A stretch of DNA of 64,000 nt, taken from NCBI GenBank assembly GCA_905221605.1, contig CAJNDS010000636.1, forward strand, positions 37,127 to 101,126, given 5' to 3'. The position numbers were made by a program, and so were the translations under genes. The notes below the pieces were generated by a model. The model saw only the letters and a program-made list of their open reading frames with translations. It was not told the origin of the DNA and did not search any database. Of this stretch, positions 44,251 through 55,385 are shown piece by piece. Positions within the stretch are counted from its first letter, which is position 1; the number at the start of each line of letters is the position of its first letter. This DNA comes from Symbiodinium natans. Lineage: Eukaryota; Sar; Dinophyceae; Suessiales; Symbiodiniaceae.

Positions 44251-44460
44251 GTAGTGGTAGTGGTAGTGGTAGTGGTAGTGGTAGTGGTAGTGGTAGTGGT
44301 CGTGGCGGTGGTCGTGGTAGTGGTAGTGCTCATGCTAGTGCTAGTGCTTGTGCTTGTGCTAGTGGCAGTGGCAATAGCAGTGGCAGTGGCAATGGCAGTG
44401 GCAGTGGCGCTGGCGGTGGTCGTGTTCGTGTTCGTGGTCGTGGTAGTGGTGGTGGTAGTG
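44251..44460. repeat. (GTGGTA)n array
   Basis: Hexamer repeats with GTG/CTA variants, right-hand part of the composite repeat. Confidence 0.95.
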
Positions 44461-44469
44461 TAATTACGT

Positions 44470-44860
44470 ATTTCGGTACTTCGTGTCCATCATTATGTAT
44501 GTATTCCGGCTTTCTTTTTTCCTGTCAATACTTCGTTATTGATGCCGTCTTTTGTTCTCTTTTCGGATGTATTTGTTGTGCTCTTTCTTTCTGTACATAT
44601 TTCCTTCTGCATGTTCTCATTGTTGAAGTACCTTTTTTCTTGCTTTCTCGCTTGCTATTTGCTTTCTGTTCATTAGATGTCTGTTTGACGTCTTTGTTTT
44701 TGATGCCTGTCCCCGCATGGCTCCGAAAACAAGCTGGGATGGCTTGGCAGAACAAGATCTGTCCATAACCGATTGCTGTGCCGATCTTGTACTACAGCCA
44801 ACTCGACGTTCAGTACACAAAGCTTGTCAATATCTGCTTCTGGAGCGTGTCCGCTCGAGT
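44470..44860. other. T-rich stretch, unassigned
   Basis: TTTCTTTTTTCC-type tracts on plus; frames on both strands are low-complexity. Confidence 0.25.
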
Positions 44861-44995
44861 CCTAACCCATTCTGTTTCTAAGAGACATTGCCTGGCAGAT
44901 CTTCGCAGCCTCAGGATGCCTGAGGAAGTCCGAGGTACCGACAGCAGTTCTGGTATTTGAAGCAATCACCTCTGAGCAAGAAAACACATCGCCAC

Positions 44996-45078
44996 ACATC
45001 GCCTCACTACAACTGCAGATGCTACATCGCCACACATCGCCGCACATCGCCGCACATCGCAACACATCGCCACACACC
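44996..45078. repeat. ACATCGCCGC decamer repeat
   Basis: About six imperfect copies of CACATCGCCG within 80 bp. Confidence 0.8.
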
Positions 45079-45099
45079 CCACCAACAGAGTCTTGCATT

Positions 45100-45300
45100 G
45101 CACGGCTCCTTATCCAATATGTCAAAATAACACGTCCTCTCTGAACAACCAACATCCATGAAGATGCTGTCTGGAAGTTTCGCCCGAAGCAGCTACAGTA
45201 CCATACAAGAAGTCCATCCCAAATGGGACTAATCTTCAGCAGGACGCTGTTGCACTGGCAGTCCTGCCACCTGCCGGGGCACACTTTCAATGTTGAACTT
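45100..45300 (-). CDS. possible coding exon, unidentified
   Basis: Minus frame: CQCNSVLLKISPIWDGLLVW then RNFQTASSWMLVVQRGRVIL and TYWIRSRAMQDSVGG, running into the decamer repeat. Family not recognised. Confidence 0.25.
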
Positions 45301-45418
45301 CTGACCGCAAGATTGCCCATGTTCTTTTGTGGCGTAGAAGCCTTTAAAGCTCAGTCAACATTTGGCGACTTCATGTACCACGAAAAGCTGTTGCAAGTGT
45401 GCAGAAGGCCTGACGTAC

Positions 45419-45805
45419 TCATCCTTGCATCCAAAGCGAGAGCAGCCTTGATTTGCTGTTGAAAGCCAACGGCTCAGATATGCAAATCAGAAGCTGCCAA
45501 CAGCCATCGCATGTCATCGCCGTGTACTCTCGGCACTCGCATTGCTCTTTCAATTCCACGTTGCTGTCGAGAGGCTTCCAGACTTTGCAAGCACCGGATC
45601 TTTCGACCTCATAATCTGAAGCACCGTAAGAGAACTCCAGGCACTGGCCACTGATGTGTAGTGGCATTGTGGAGAACATCCATAAAATCCACCGGAATGC
45701 TGACGCTGAACCTATTGAACAAACGCAAGGATCTTCTTGCAAGCGAGAAGCTGTGAAGCTGGAGGCTGTCTCAAGAACTTTTTCGTCTTGGATCACAATA
45801 TTCAC
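45419..45805 (-). CDS. 128-codon coding-like frame, unidentified
   Basis: Minus frame starts MNIVIQDEKVLETASSFTAS. Its best part is CLEFSYGASDYEVERSGACK, VWKPLDSNVELKEQCECRE and MTCDGCWQLL. It is cysteine-rich, so an extracellular or zinc-binding role is possible but not shown. No family recognised. Confidence 0.4.
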   Translation of the reverse strand: MNIVIQDEKVLETASSFTASRLQEDPCVCSIGSASAFRWILWMFSTMPLHISGQCLEFSYGASDYEVERSGACKVWKPLDSNVELKEQCECREYTAMTCDGCWQLLICISEPLAFNSKSRLLSLWMQG

Positions 45806-46035
45806 CGTGTCTGATGTTTACTTACGTGTACTTGCGTCTCATCAGCACAGTGACCCACGGCACAGCAAGCGCAAGTGAGCTCGTAACGAACTGATGGTTT
45901 GATCGGAGCATTTTGTGACATTCTGAGCGAATACCAGCCCAGCGACTTCATCACAGGCAGATGGCAGCACCCAGGCTGCAAGGCAACTTGGCTGTCAGTG
46001 CTGTGGAAACGACACACTTCACCAGATTCAACGTC

Positions 46036-46086
46036 TCAAAAGCTCTGCATTGGCTCTGCATTGGCTCTGCATTGGCTCTGCAAGTC
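46036..46086. repeat. 13-bp tandem repeat CTGCATTGGCTCT
   Basis: About three and a half copies in tandem. Confidence 0.9.
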
Positions 46087-46124
46087 AAGCTACACACCAA
46101 GCAGGGCCCGGTGCATGTTGGCCA

Positions 46125-46425
46125 CTGTTGACCTGGTGTCCAAACAGTGAAGTCAGTGAAGCAAAAGACAGGCCTGCTGAGGCAGCAAAGGAAATCAGCC
46201 GACAAACATCGAAACCCGCAAAAGTTGATGACAGTAAGCCTGATGCTTCGCATTTCTTCTGATTGTTTCTGCTTGCATCACTGCATCGTCCTAGAATATC
46301 TTGGGCCTGCAGCACAGGCTACGATCTTCAAGGAGGATGCAGGCGAAAATGCCAAGCTCGGCGCAGCAAAAGAGGCACAGTGTCGCGCTACCTCCCATTC
46401 GAGCTCTCATGGTGAAGGCAAATGA
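46125..46425 (+). CDS. possible plus-strand exons, unidentified
   Basis: Plus frame SEVSEAKDRPAEAAKEISRQ then TSKPAKVDDSKPDASHFF (to about 46262), and in a second phase LEYLGPAAQATIFKEDAGEN then AKLGAAKEAQCRATSHSSSH (to 46425). Both are charged and Ala-rich and look coding. They would need one splice to join. No family recognised. Confidence 0.3.
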
Positions 46426-46799
46426 GGGCGAAGCTTGAGAAAAACACACACACTCACACACAGTACCTGACTAGAGCCTGTGAACCCCTGCCCCGCCTTG
46501 AGAGCCAGCTCAGCACATCATTGAGCCGAGCGGCGCCGATACAGTACATGTTGAGAATTGCGCAGCTCATGCGCTGGCTTGGGCTGAGATGCGTGTTGCC
46601 CGAAGACTTTTCCCAAAGCATTTTAATTTCTGCAAAGCGTGCAGCGGGTCATTTACAAAGCCGCGGGCCAGAAAATGAAAGCGACCAAGCGAACAGTCGC
46701 ACCACCATGCATCTAGTGTACAACTCTCCACGAATGGCTCCGTGGACCATACAGCTGCACCCGTGACACTGCTTGCGTATGCCTTCAGCTCAGTTCATG

Positions 46800-47030
46800 C
46801 AGACGTCCTCAGCCCCTGGCAGGGCAACAAGAATGCTGATGCTTGCGCCTGCGCTCTTTCGAAAGCCTCCACAGCAAACTGGATGCGATAGAAAGCACCG
46901 ACCCGTAGGCTGCAAGGGAAGTAGGTTGCTGGTAGGAGTTTACGGGCAGCCCATGCAGCAGACATGTGTCCAATTTCTGGCTCGGTCAAGCTATCGTTAC
47001 ATTCGCTGGTCTGAACAAGTAACACTCCAG
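46800..47030 (-). CDS. possible coding exon, unidentified
   Basis: Minus frame: LTEPEIGHMSAAWAARKLLP then RIQFAVEAFERAQAQASAFL. It is helical and coding-like. A C-run (47080-47090) lies upstream. Confidence 0.25.
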
Positions 47031-47409
47031 TAAAACATAGTAAGATTGTAGCTTGGGCAACATCTCGTTCCCCCTGACCCCCCCCCCCCCTCTACACACT
47101 GAGGCCCCACACAGATGCTTGGGCCCGCAGCTGCTGCGTCAGCTGCATAAGCGGATCCGCAGCTGCCTACCCAAGCAACGAAAAGAGCACACCATGGATC
47201 TTGGGTCATGGCGTCATGGCGCAATGGCGTATGGGGTGCCCAGATGTGTCCAACATCATTGCAACATCTAAAGCCCATCCAAGCTCTGCACCCTTGGAGC
47301 CAAACTTGAATCGCTCGCAAGTCTCGAGCAGGCCGCCGGCTCTGGACATGGCCTGACACGAAATGCATCTCAGCTTTGTTGGTCTCTCATTCTCCTCTCT
47401 CTCTTCTTC

Positions 47410-47575
47410 TTTTGATTGTTCTTATTCTTCTTCTTCTTCTTCTTCCTCTTCCTCTTCCTCTTCCTCTTCCTCTTCCTCTTCCTCTTCCTCTTCCTCTTCC
47501 TCTTCCTCTTCCTCTTCCTCTTCCTCTTCCTCTCTTCTTCTTCTTCTTGTTCTTCTTCTTCGCCTTCTTCTTCTG
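47410..47575. repeat. (TTCCTC)n polypyrimidine array
   Basis: TTC triplets, about 17 TTCCTC hexamers, then TTC again. It is a perfect polypyrimidine-polypurine tract with H-DNA potential. Glu or Arg runs on minus are artefacts unless the flanking frame (MDESQLAEASFKHRAQLTQF at about 47840) reads into it. Confidence 0.95.
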
Positions 47576-48384
47576 CTGGGCTGGGGGACCTCTCTGGAAA
47601 AGCTCTTGCAGCCCAAACGATGCGTGAAGTGAACTGTGAAAGCTGGCAGAATTCGCATAACAGGCCAAGTGGACGAACGAGCTGATTGGAGCCGACAACT
47701 TTGGTCAGCCGAGCCCTTGGCTAAACAGAGCTGCCCAGGCTTGCAACCGACCGGGATAATCGAAGGCCGCGTGTGCAATGCCCGAACTTCATCCGCTTTG
47801 TAGAACTGAGTTAACTGAGCCCTGTGCTTGAAACTCGCTTCTGCCAGCTGGGACTCGTCCATATCCCAGCACTGACTTTCGCAACACACTGACCTGCGGA
47901 GAGAGGGCTTTGACCCGGGGCAGCCCTTCTATATAGCACTCTGAATATACTTTGGACTTGCCTCACATGGCTTCCCTGAACAAAATCCATTGCCAAAGGT
48001 GATAAGTTCAACAGGAGTGATTGATTTGCTGTTTCGATTTGCACGGCCAAGGTTCTCGATATTCGCTACTTAACCAATGTGCTACACAGCTGTACGGCGC
48101 ACGAGATAGTGTGTGTGTGTGTGGAGATAGTGTTGTATGGAAAAGGTCGGCGCACGAAACTAGTGCCATGAAGTGCAACATGATGACCCCGTGTCGTGAA
48201 AGGGCTTCGCATGAACTGTCTATACGCATGATACGCCGTGCCCACAAACACCCAGGTCTCATACTCATATGTAAGTATGACTCCGTTCATTCTTCCAGCC
48301 TTCCAACAACTCCTATTTGATTTCCAAAACCCGAGAATGCAGTGCCACCTTCTTGCACGAAGGAATACTACAAACCTTGCAGGG

Positions 48385-48599
48385 TTTTTAGGAAGCGTGG
48401 GACACGATTGTTGGGATTTGCAAGTAAGCAGCAGTTTGGAGTCATAATGGAAATAAGAAGTTCCAGTTCCATGGCCCAGTGTTCAAATCGTTCCAATTTA
48501 GAATGGAAGCAGCAAATGTTAGAAGATGCTAGGAAGGCACTTCATAGCTATAGAGGCTATTCGGTCTCGGTGCAAGCACGCAACACATGTTCTGACTGA
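48385..48599 (+). CDS. probable plus-strand exon, unidentified
   Basis: After CCTTGCAG, a good acceptor, the plus strand encodes RVFRKRGTRLLGFASKQQFG, VIMEIRSSSSMAQCSNRSNL and EWKQQMLEDARKALHSYRGY to a stop at 48599. It looks like the C-terminal exon of a basic helical protein. No family recognised. Confidence 0.4.
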
Positions 48600-48639
48600 T
48601 TACTGATGTGTCGGTGTTGCTCAGATACCGCGGCCCTTG

Positions 48640-49054
48640 TGCTGCACACGCTGAACCCACACAACAAGTACTTTAGGATAGCGGATCCCACGATGAGGGC
48701 CGATATGGCGCAGATTGGCGCAGCAAAGATTTGCAGGGTCTAGCCACTGCGGGCACCTGTCTGACGTTAAACAAGTAAGAGACCGTGGACATGCAATCCT
48801 GTGCATCACTGACCCACAGCCTTCCGAACAAGAGCAGCTGCAACAGCCACAACAATGACCTAGCAAACTCCTCGAAAGCACCGACAACGAATAGATTGAA
48901 GCCCTCGACTTCCGTTTAAGGTCACAGCCTGCTCCAAGAGCATGGATAGGGGCTCTCCATGCGCCTCCTGAAATGGCATGCCGAAATCATTGACGAAGAT
49001 ACACAAACGGCATGACATGATCGATATGTCGATATGAGAGAGCGGACGATACAA
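48640..49054 (-). CDS. possible coding exons, unidentified
   Basis: Minus 49054-48860 encodes RPLSHIDISIMSCRLCIFVN then EAHGEPLSMLLEQAVTLNG. Minus 48800-48640 encodes SDRCPQWLDPANLCCANLRH then YPKVLVVWVQRVQHKG. In order, no proven splice. Confidence 0.3.
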
Positions 49055-49371
49055 ATAACATTGAATACGAAGAGGGAGGACCTGAAACTACCGCGCTATG
49101 GCACGCTCACTCTGCTGGCTGATTGCCGTCACCGTCAATCAGATAATCTTACCGGCTGGCGGCTGGCTGCGTCCTGTTGGCGTCGCAGCTGAAGCTCAAA
49201 CCAAAGTTCGCGTTGCCGCAAACGCCGAACAACCTGCATGCTGAGTGCCCATGAAGCAAACTATAGCAAACGGCTTTTAGCACTTGAGAAGCTGTGACAG
49301 AACCTTTTCAAAACCCGGCCTCACACTTGTGCCGCAGCTCCTCCTCAAGGCCGAACACCCGCTGCCGCATA

Positions 49372-49749
49372 CTAGAGCCAGTGCAGGCACCGGGACCAGG
49401 CTCCTAACAACAGCCACATCTGAGCATTTGAAGCCACATTTCTGAAGCCTCTTCGATCCCGGACCTGGACCACTTGTGCCTCTGCACGAGAGTTCGCATT
49501 GCTTTGCTCCTGGAGAAAAGCAGGAGATGCTTGCAGTTGCACAGAACGGGAAACGCGAACAAATGTTCGACATGAGCTGTTCTGCACTGGCAATACCACT
49601 GTGTCAACAGGCCTGAAGCGTTGCAATGTCAGCTTCAAGATGCTTGTATTCCTCGCGAGCCGCACATAAAACTTGCTCGAAGCAACATCTGGACTGTTGC
49701 TACAAACGCCACAGATCACCACAACAACTCCTGGCAACGGATAGAACAC
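49372..49749 (-). CDS. 125-codon coding-like frame, unidentified
   Basis: Minus frame with SNSPDVASSKFYVRLARNTS, KLTLQRFRPVDTVVLPVQNS and FLQEQSNANSRAEAQVVQVR. A CA run at 49751-49765 lies just upstream. No family recognised. Confidence 0.35.
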   Translation of the reverse strand: MFYPLPGVVVVICGVCSNSPDVASSKFYVRLARNTSILKLTLQRFRPVDTVVLPVQNSSCRTFVRVSRSVQLQASPAFLQEQSNANSRAEAQVVQVRDRRGFRNVASNAQMWLLLGAWSRCLHWL

Positions 49750-50019
49750 TCACACACACACACACATTGCCACATTATCAGTTCCACGACGGCAACTGAA
49801 TCAACTCTCTCCATGACAGCCGCCTCCAAAAGAGCGGCTGGATCGTCACAGCTGCCAGGACCAGCTGCACAGAAACGAGTATGTTGGCTTGGGGATCTTG
49901 GAGCACACTACTTTCCGCGGCATGTTTCTTCCCTGTACACTGTATTCATGAAAAATATTCAGCTATCGACTGCTTCAACGCAAGACATCTTCTGCCTTCC
50001 TGTAGAGTGCTAAAGATTC

Positions 50020-50464
50020 AAAGAGGGCATGACCATCAGCACAATCCCGTAATCCGACTGCATTTTCACAAGCATACCGACGAGTTCAAGCCCATGGAAC
50101 TTCCTTTCAACAGGTATGATTGGCTTCTTGTACTTCGGATGTTTCGGCAAGAGATGTCTGAATTCACGAGCTACTCGGGGATCAAGTTCTGGTGGCCTGG
50201 ATAGCAACATCGGAGCTCTAAATCCTTGAATTCCAGCTCTGCTTCTGCTTCCTGGCACATGAGCATTGATGACGTTGTGCTCCAAACACGCACGCAAAGT
50301 GCACATGCGCGCATGCGGCGTGTGCGAACAGCATCCCAGACAGCCCCGCTGAACGCGAGCTGATCAACAAAGAAAGGCCTCAGCAAAACAACAGCACATA
50401 TCAAAAGCTCCTTGAGTTCACGTCGCAGGGCATCAACATCATCAATGTCCATGGACAAAACAAA
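50020..50464 (-). CDS. probable two-exon gene fragment, unidentified
   Basis: The upstream frame (50458-50210) starts MSMDIDDVDALRRELKELLI and continues RPFFVDQLAFSGAVWDAVRT and CQEAEAELEFK. The downstream frame starts after TATCCAG near 50200 with PPELDPRVAREFRHLLPKHP and KYKKPIIPVERKFHGLELVG to a stop near 50012. A GA or GT donor after GAATTCAAG would join them. It is predicted globular and helical; no family recognised. Confidence 0.4.
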
Positions 50465-50746
50465 ACTCCAACTCTGCGTTCATCGGGAGGCTTGCTGTTT
50501 TTGCTCTTGCTATGTTTGGAATGATTGTTATGGAAAGTTGCATGCTGCACCTGCACCGTTGCCGTGCTGTCGGCCAAGGTCAACGGTCACAAGTCATACG
50601 CCAAACAGCGGCCGGGCTCTAAAGCTTCTGTTTGATCTGTTTGGGTTTGTTGAAATGGTGGACATGACAGTCACGCAATTACAATGGGAACACAGGCGAA
50701 AAGAGCGTTTAAACTGCATTCAAGTAGCGGAAAAAAGTTTGTTGGC

Positions 50747-50998
50747 AAACCTTACACAATAAAAAAAATGGGTGGGAATTGCCAAGCCGTAATAGAAGCA
50801 GATGGTGCACGGTGTATGTGAGCAACACAAAACCCGACAAAACAAAAACTAAACTCCAAAGAAACAGCGTGCTGGCAAACCCTAAGCCCTAAAAAGGAGA
50901 TGTTGGGTGGGAAACAGTAAGCCTTAGAAGCAGCTGTCGAACCCTAAGCTCTAAAAAGGAAAAGGTGGGTGGGAAGCCCTATGCCCTGAAAGCAGACC
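50747..50998. repeat. 63-bp units with telomere-like core
   Basis: Two tandem units start at about 50876 and 50939 with (A)AACCCTAAGC(C/T)CTAAAAAGG and then GGTGGGAA. A related single unit lies at 50747-50806 (TGGGTGGGAATTGCCAAGCC). Confidence 0.6.
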
Positions 50999-51099
50999 GG
51001 AAGGGATTCCGGAAGTTTTTGAAAACATTGGCCCGTGCGTACTAAAGCCTCTGCTCGCCTGGGGCCCGCAAAATGCCGTGTGCACCTTTGACACGTGGA

Positions 51100-52200
51100 C
51101 TAGTGCGCTTTGGTTTTTTGTTTCTAAAGCGTGTTCCCCCATGTTTTGTTGTTTTGTGGCATGTTTGCGATATCCATATTGGCATTGTGTTGATGTGTGG
51201 TGGTTGATGGGCTCAACCTGCTCAAGGCACTTCTTGTTGAAACAGACACGCGTTTCTCCATGCACTCTCAGAACACCGTGCTTTGGAGCTCGCCTGGGAT
51301 AAGGGGCTGTCCCCAGTGAAAGCTCTATTTTGTACCCTAACTACGTATCAAGGCTGTTGAGCAGTCGGATGGCATTCGGGAAGTTGCCGGGGGTTGGCTT
51401 TGCCAGCATCTTCACTTTGGAAAGATTTGGCAAGTCTGGAAGCCCCGCAGAATCCGAAGCGCATCTCAGCCCTTTTCTGGGAGATCGCCGAGCATCCGGG
51501 ATGCAGAAAGTGTCAAACATGGAGCTGGTGGCAACGCTTTGTAGGGTTCAGTGCTGGGGCCTGGCAAAGACCTTCCTTTTAGGGGTTTAGGGCTTTGCCA
51601 ATCAACATCTGCTTTCAAAGCATAGAGCTTCCCCACCATCTCCTTTGCGGGCTTAAGTTTGTTGCAATTTGTTATCAAGCGCAAGCCTTCCCCCCCAACA
51701 TCTCCTTCTTGCTGATTGTCAGCTTCCCAGGCCGGGCCATCCAAAAGCACCCCAAAAGGCAAGATGCACCAAAAAACTGGGTCCGCTCAGGCTTTCAACT
51801 TCCCAGGACGGACCATCAAGCCCTGAAAACACCCCAAGTTGCAATATGCATAATATGCACCCCAACCTGCAAGAACAAAAGGCTTTGAACGGGAGATGGC
51901 GGAAGTCGGTTGCTGTTGCTAGCTGCTAGCGTTTTTCGGTTTGGGCCTGCCAGCAAGACGTATCGTTGGGGTTTCTTCAGGTTGGTGGCGCTGCTTTGTG
52001 TTGCCGGTGGCATATCTGCCTCTCTAAATTTGGTTTTTGCAGGGTGATGCTTGGTGCATGCTCTGCTCCGGTCACTTGCACAGACCCACCCCAATTATGT
52101 TCTGCGTGAGTCGCTGCCCGCCTGCATGAAAACTCGGTTGTGGCTTCTCCCTGTACTTTGCTCAAAAACCTGCAGGATCACAATCTGTAGGGCGCCGGTG
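51100..52200. other. unassigned region, possible minus exon
   Basis: Minus about 51740-51590 encodes EADNQQEGDVGGEGLRLITN then KPAKEMVGKLYALKADVDWQ and is the best frame. A diverged duplication of CTTCCCAGGCCGGGCCATC / CTTCCCAGGACGGACCATC lies at 51722-51815. The plus frame at 51330-51590 is also open. Confidence 0.25.
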
Positions 52201-52612
52201 CTTGCTGGCCGCTATGGCTAATTGGTGGAGTCATCCCGGATGCCAGATGGCCCTGACAAAACTGACCCCGGCATGGCAAACACACGAATCAAAACTCCAC
52301 AGCACCCACTCCTGCGGAATAGCCGAATCGCCCCCTGCCCTGAGAAACCGGAAATTGCCGGAATCTCTTTGAAACCTTGCCTGAGGCAAGCGCGCTTTTA
52401 CATTGTACTATGGGAGCCTCCGTAAGGGTATATTGCCTGGCCTGCCCTGGCTGCGCACGTACGCGTACCATCTCCGGAAAGTGCATATGAACGGCTCCCC
52501 TGAAGCACTCCTCCCTGGTAAGCAGAAGGAATACAGTCACCCCCCATACCACTGGCAAAGAGGTAGAGGGTGGAGGTGTGCAGATTCGTTTGTGATTGGC
52601 TTGGTCGTGTGG

Positions 52613-52724
52613 AACGCTACCACTACCACTACCACTACCACTGCCACTGCCACTGCCACTGCCACTACCACTACCACTACCACTACCACTACCACTACGA
52701 CTACGACTACGACTACGACTACTA

Positions 52725-52810
<86 letters not shown>

Positions 52811-52814
52811 GCTG

Positions 52815-52904
<90 letters not shown>

Positions 52905-52915
52905 TACTACTAGAA
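52613..52915. repeat. (CCACTA)n then (CTA)n array
   Basis: CCACTA/CCACTG hexamers, a few CGACTA, then about 60 CTA triplets. CTA is the reverse complement of the TAG arrays at 22.5 and 42.8 kb. Frames through it give Thr, Tyr or Leu runs. Confidence 0.95.
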
Positions 52916-53272
52916 GAAGGTCCAGTGGACCCGGAGGAAACGTCCAAAGCAGACTACTTGGGTTCCTTGGCCCTAGCGCATTCACTCGGTCAGCCGATTG
53001 TTTCCTTGCTTCGCTTGCAAGTCCCGAATCACAGCGCAACAGATCCCAATTGGATCGTACTCAAGAGCTCGCAACCTGCTGCGCAGCTGCAGTACGTTAA
53101 CAGGCACTATGGCGGGTTTGTTGCCTTCGGCTAATAGCTCGGCTAAGCAAACTGCTTTGAGCTACGACCTGAGAATTGAGTGTCCACAGCTGCAGTCGAG
53201 ATGACGTGAAGCTGTACAAAGCAAGAGCAAACGACATGCAATCGCTACGTCACTGCATCACATGCTACACTG

Positions 53273-54660
53273 CTACAATGATGCTTGCTGCCAAAATGCA
53301 ACATCACAACGCACGAAGCCGAGGGGACATGTCTCTATCACACAAGCACAGCCGCTTCCAGCAGCCCCGGGTTTTAAAGAGACATGGATCCCCGATTCCG
53401 TGCAAACGGCGAAATCTAAACAGGCGCCTACGGGCACCACCTGCTCAACGCGTGCTCTCAGAGGATGGCCTGTCTTGGCCTCTGGGCGGCCTTTCTCGCA
53501 ATGCCTACGCCTCGGCTCAATCCAGGAATGGCGTAGCCTATGCTTGAGGGTGAGCCACTCAAAGTTTTTGTACGAGAGTTTAACACCGAGGTACTCGTGA
53601 GACATGAGCATAGCAACGTCCTGTCAGGCCAGTGACCCCAACTCTGAGACATTTGCCAAGCGTGGCATGTTGCAGCATGGGCTTGAGGCATGCATGTGCC
53701 TGTTGGGTGCCCAGAGCGAAGAGTACCACCGTTTGCCCCGAGCTGAGCTGCACCATGGTCTTCCAGGACTTGAATAATTTTCAAAATTTGCGTGGGGACA
53801 CTTTTCATGTCTGAGAGGAACTCTACTGCCCATTGCGCCAGGAAATCATCCGCAAAGAAAGTTTTTGGTGCTGGGGCGCAGCAGTGTCAAGTTTGGATGC
53901 AAGATAAAGAGAGTAAAGCGTCTAGAGCATCGGTGCCAGGCTGCATTCTTGTCGGATGCCTTGCCCTGCAAGGACAGAGCCTTGTGCCCAGGGAGTTTTG
54001 AAAAGGTACCTAGCATGTGCATGAAAAGTTGAGTGACTGAGGCAGGTATCTGAAAGTGCACAAGGCATTCCTGCAGACATTTCCAGGGGATGCTGTCGAA
54101 GGCTTTACGTAAATCAAGAAAGCGTTATGCCTCCTGAGATTATTTGGGCAGTTTTACCTGCCCTTCTGTCACGTGTCGTGACCGTAGCGTTTTGTCTACG
54201 CTCTCGGATTTCTCGGCAGTGACCAAAAGCCCTATCTATGGCGTCGCAAGTTTGTCGTCCTTCTAGGCAAGCAAATTGCGGGATGTGCTGTGCAGCATTC
54301 AAAACTATGGGCCGTATTTCGTCCGCAACCAGCTTAGCTGGAACTTTGGCCATTTGGCGACAGCAAGGAAATCGGTCTCAGCGAGTCAGCAGAAGTGAGC
54401 GGCAAATACCTGTGCTGCAAGGTGGGCCGTGGCGCGCCAGAGCGGAGCTGGCAAGAAATGTGAGGGAAGGGCCTTGTTTGGCAGCTGCTGAAGGCTAGGA
54501 GGACAGCGTGTGGGTCGAAGACAACAGCCTGATCAACAGGCCAGTATTTGATGCACAGCTGTCATGGACTGTTGCTATTCTGGGCCTTCATGATGAGCTC
54601 ATCGAGGTGCTGCTTCTTTCGGAGTCTGCTGGCCTTGCGAACGCGACCAACTTGACCTTG
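53273..54660 (-). pseudogene. degenerate LINE-type reverse transcriptase
   Basis: Motifs appear in the correct order on minus but in different phases. RPISLLSP-like near 54380; KLVADEIRPIVLNAAQH and QFACLEGRQTCDAIDRA at 54340-54230; FLDLRKAFDSIPW at 54121-54083 (motif with AFD); GQGIRQECSLAP near 53967-53932, followed by a TAG; FFADDFLAQW at 53859-53830 (catalytic ADD); YLGVKLSYKNFEWLTLKHRL near 53605-53546. These match RT domains 1 to 7 of non-LTR elements. At least two frameshifts and one stop show it is dead. No endonuclease or poly-A tail was recognised, so it is probably a fragment. Confidence 0.85.
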
Positions 54661-54705
54661 AGGACCACCTTTACGAAAACAATCTGTCCCTGGGCAGCAC
54701 CTCAG

Positions 54706-54740
54706 CCCAAACCCTAAACCGTAAACCCCAAACCCTAAAC
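54706..54740. repeat. small CCCTAAA patch
   Basis: AAACCCTAAACCGTAAACCC with one more AAACCCTAAACC, next to the reverse transcriptase remnant. Confidence 0.7.
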
Positions 54741-54920
54741 CTGTACACTTCATGCAATCTGACCGCTTCCTGCCAATATGGCAGGTTGTTGGGCAAGACC
54801 CGCCTCGGCGTCCAACTTTTGCGCGGTCTCCACAAAAAACCGTCCGCCGCTGGCGCGGGTGCGACGAACTGCATGGCGATGTTCTCAGTTGAGACCTGTC
54901 CTAAGACCCTTGGACGAAAG

Positions 54921-55008
54921 GATGAGGACCGTCCTGAGGCCAAAGAATGAGGACCGTCCTCAGGCCCAAACGATGAGAACCTTCCTAAAGGCCCAAAGGA
55001 GAAGGACA
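54921..55008. repeat. 26-bp minisatellite GATGAGGACCGTCCT
   Basis: Three units at 54921, 54946 and 54972 (period 25-26), each with GGACCGTCCT or a variant, a partial palindrome, ending AGGCCCAAA. Confidence 0.8.
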
Positions 55009-55009
55009 C

Positions 55010-55385
55010 AGAGCTTCCTTACCGAAGCCGTGTGTCAAACCTTCAGTTTTCGAGGCTCTCTTCGCAATTGAAAACTTGAAGGTTGATCTGCAAGAAATGC
55101 TGGGAAAGCAACTCTTGCATACCACAGTCAGCGATTTGTTTTACATCTAGTTGCAAGACCTCAAGAATGTAGAATTTTGAGACCTGTACGTCCCTGTAAG
55201 GGTGCGACACGGAGTGTTTTGCAGTTTGCAGTTTTGTGTGCATAGCTTGGAGTCTGCTCAGCTTTTGAAGTTTTCCCGTAGCTTGAGTATGATTAGTGAT
55301 GCAGGAACGTTTTGACTTAGAGGGAACCACTCTCGTCGAGTTTCGTAACTTGTTGGAAAGCTGTGATACGTTTCCACTTTGGCTT
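55010..55385. other. unique flank left of the tandem array
   Basis: Not similar to the spacer of the array. A minus frame (55603-55043) crosses the array border and is therefore unlikely to be a conserved gene. Confidence 0.4.

Noticed and set aside
43176-44333. 385-codon minus-strand open frame
   Set aside because: It lies wholly in the AGCTTG higher-order repeat, which contains no stop on minus in any phase. The 80-bp period is not a multiple of three, so no peptide repeat is conserved.
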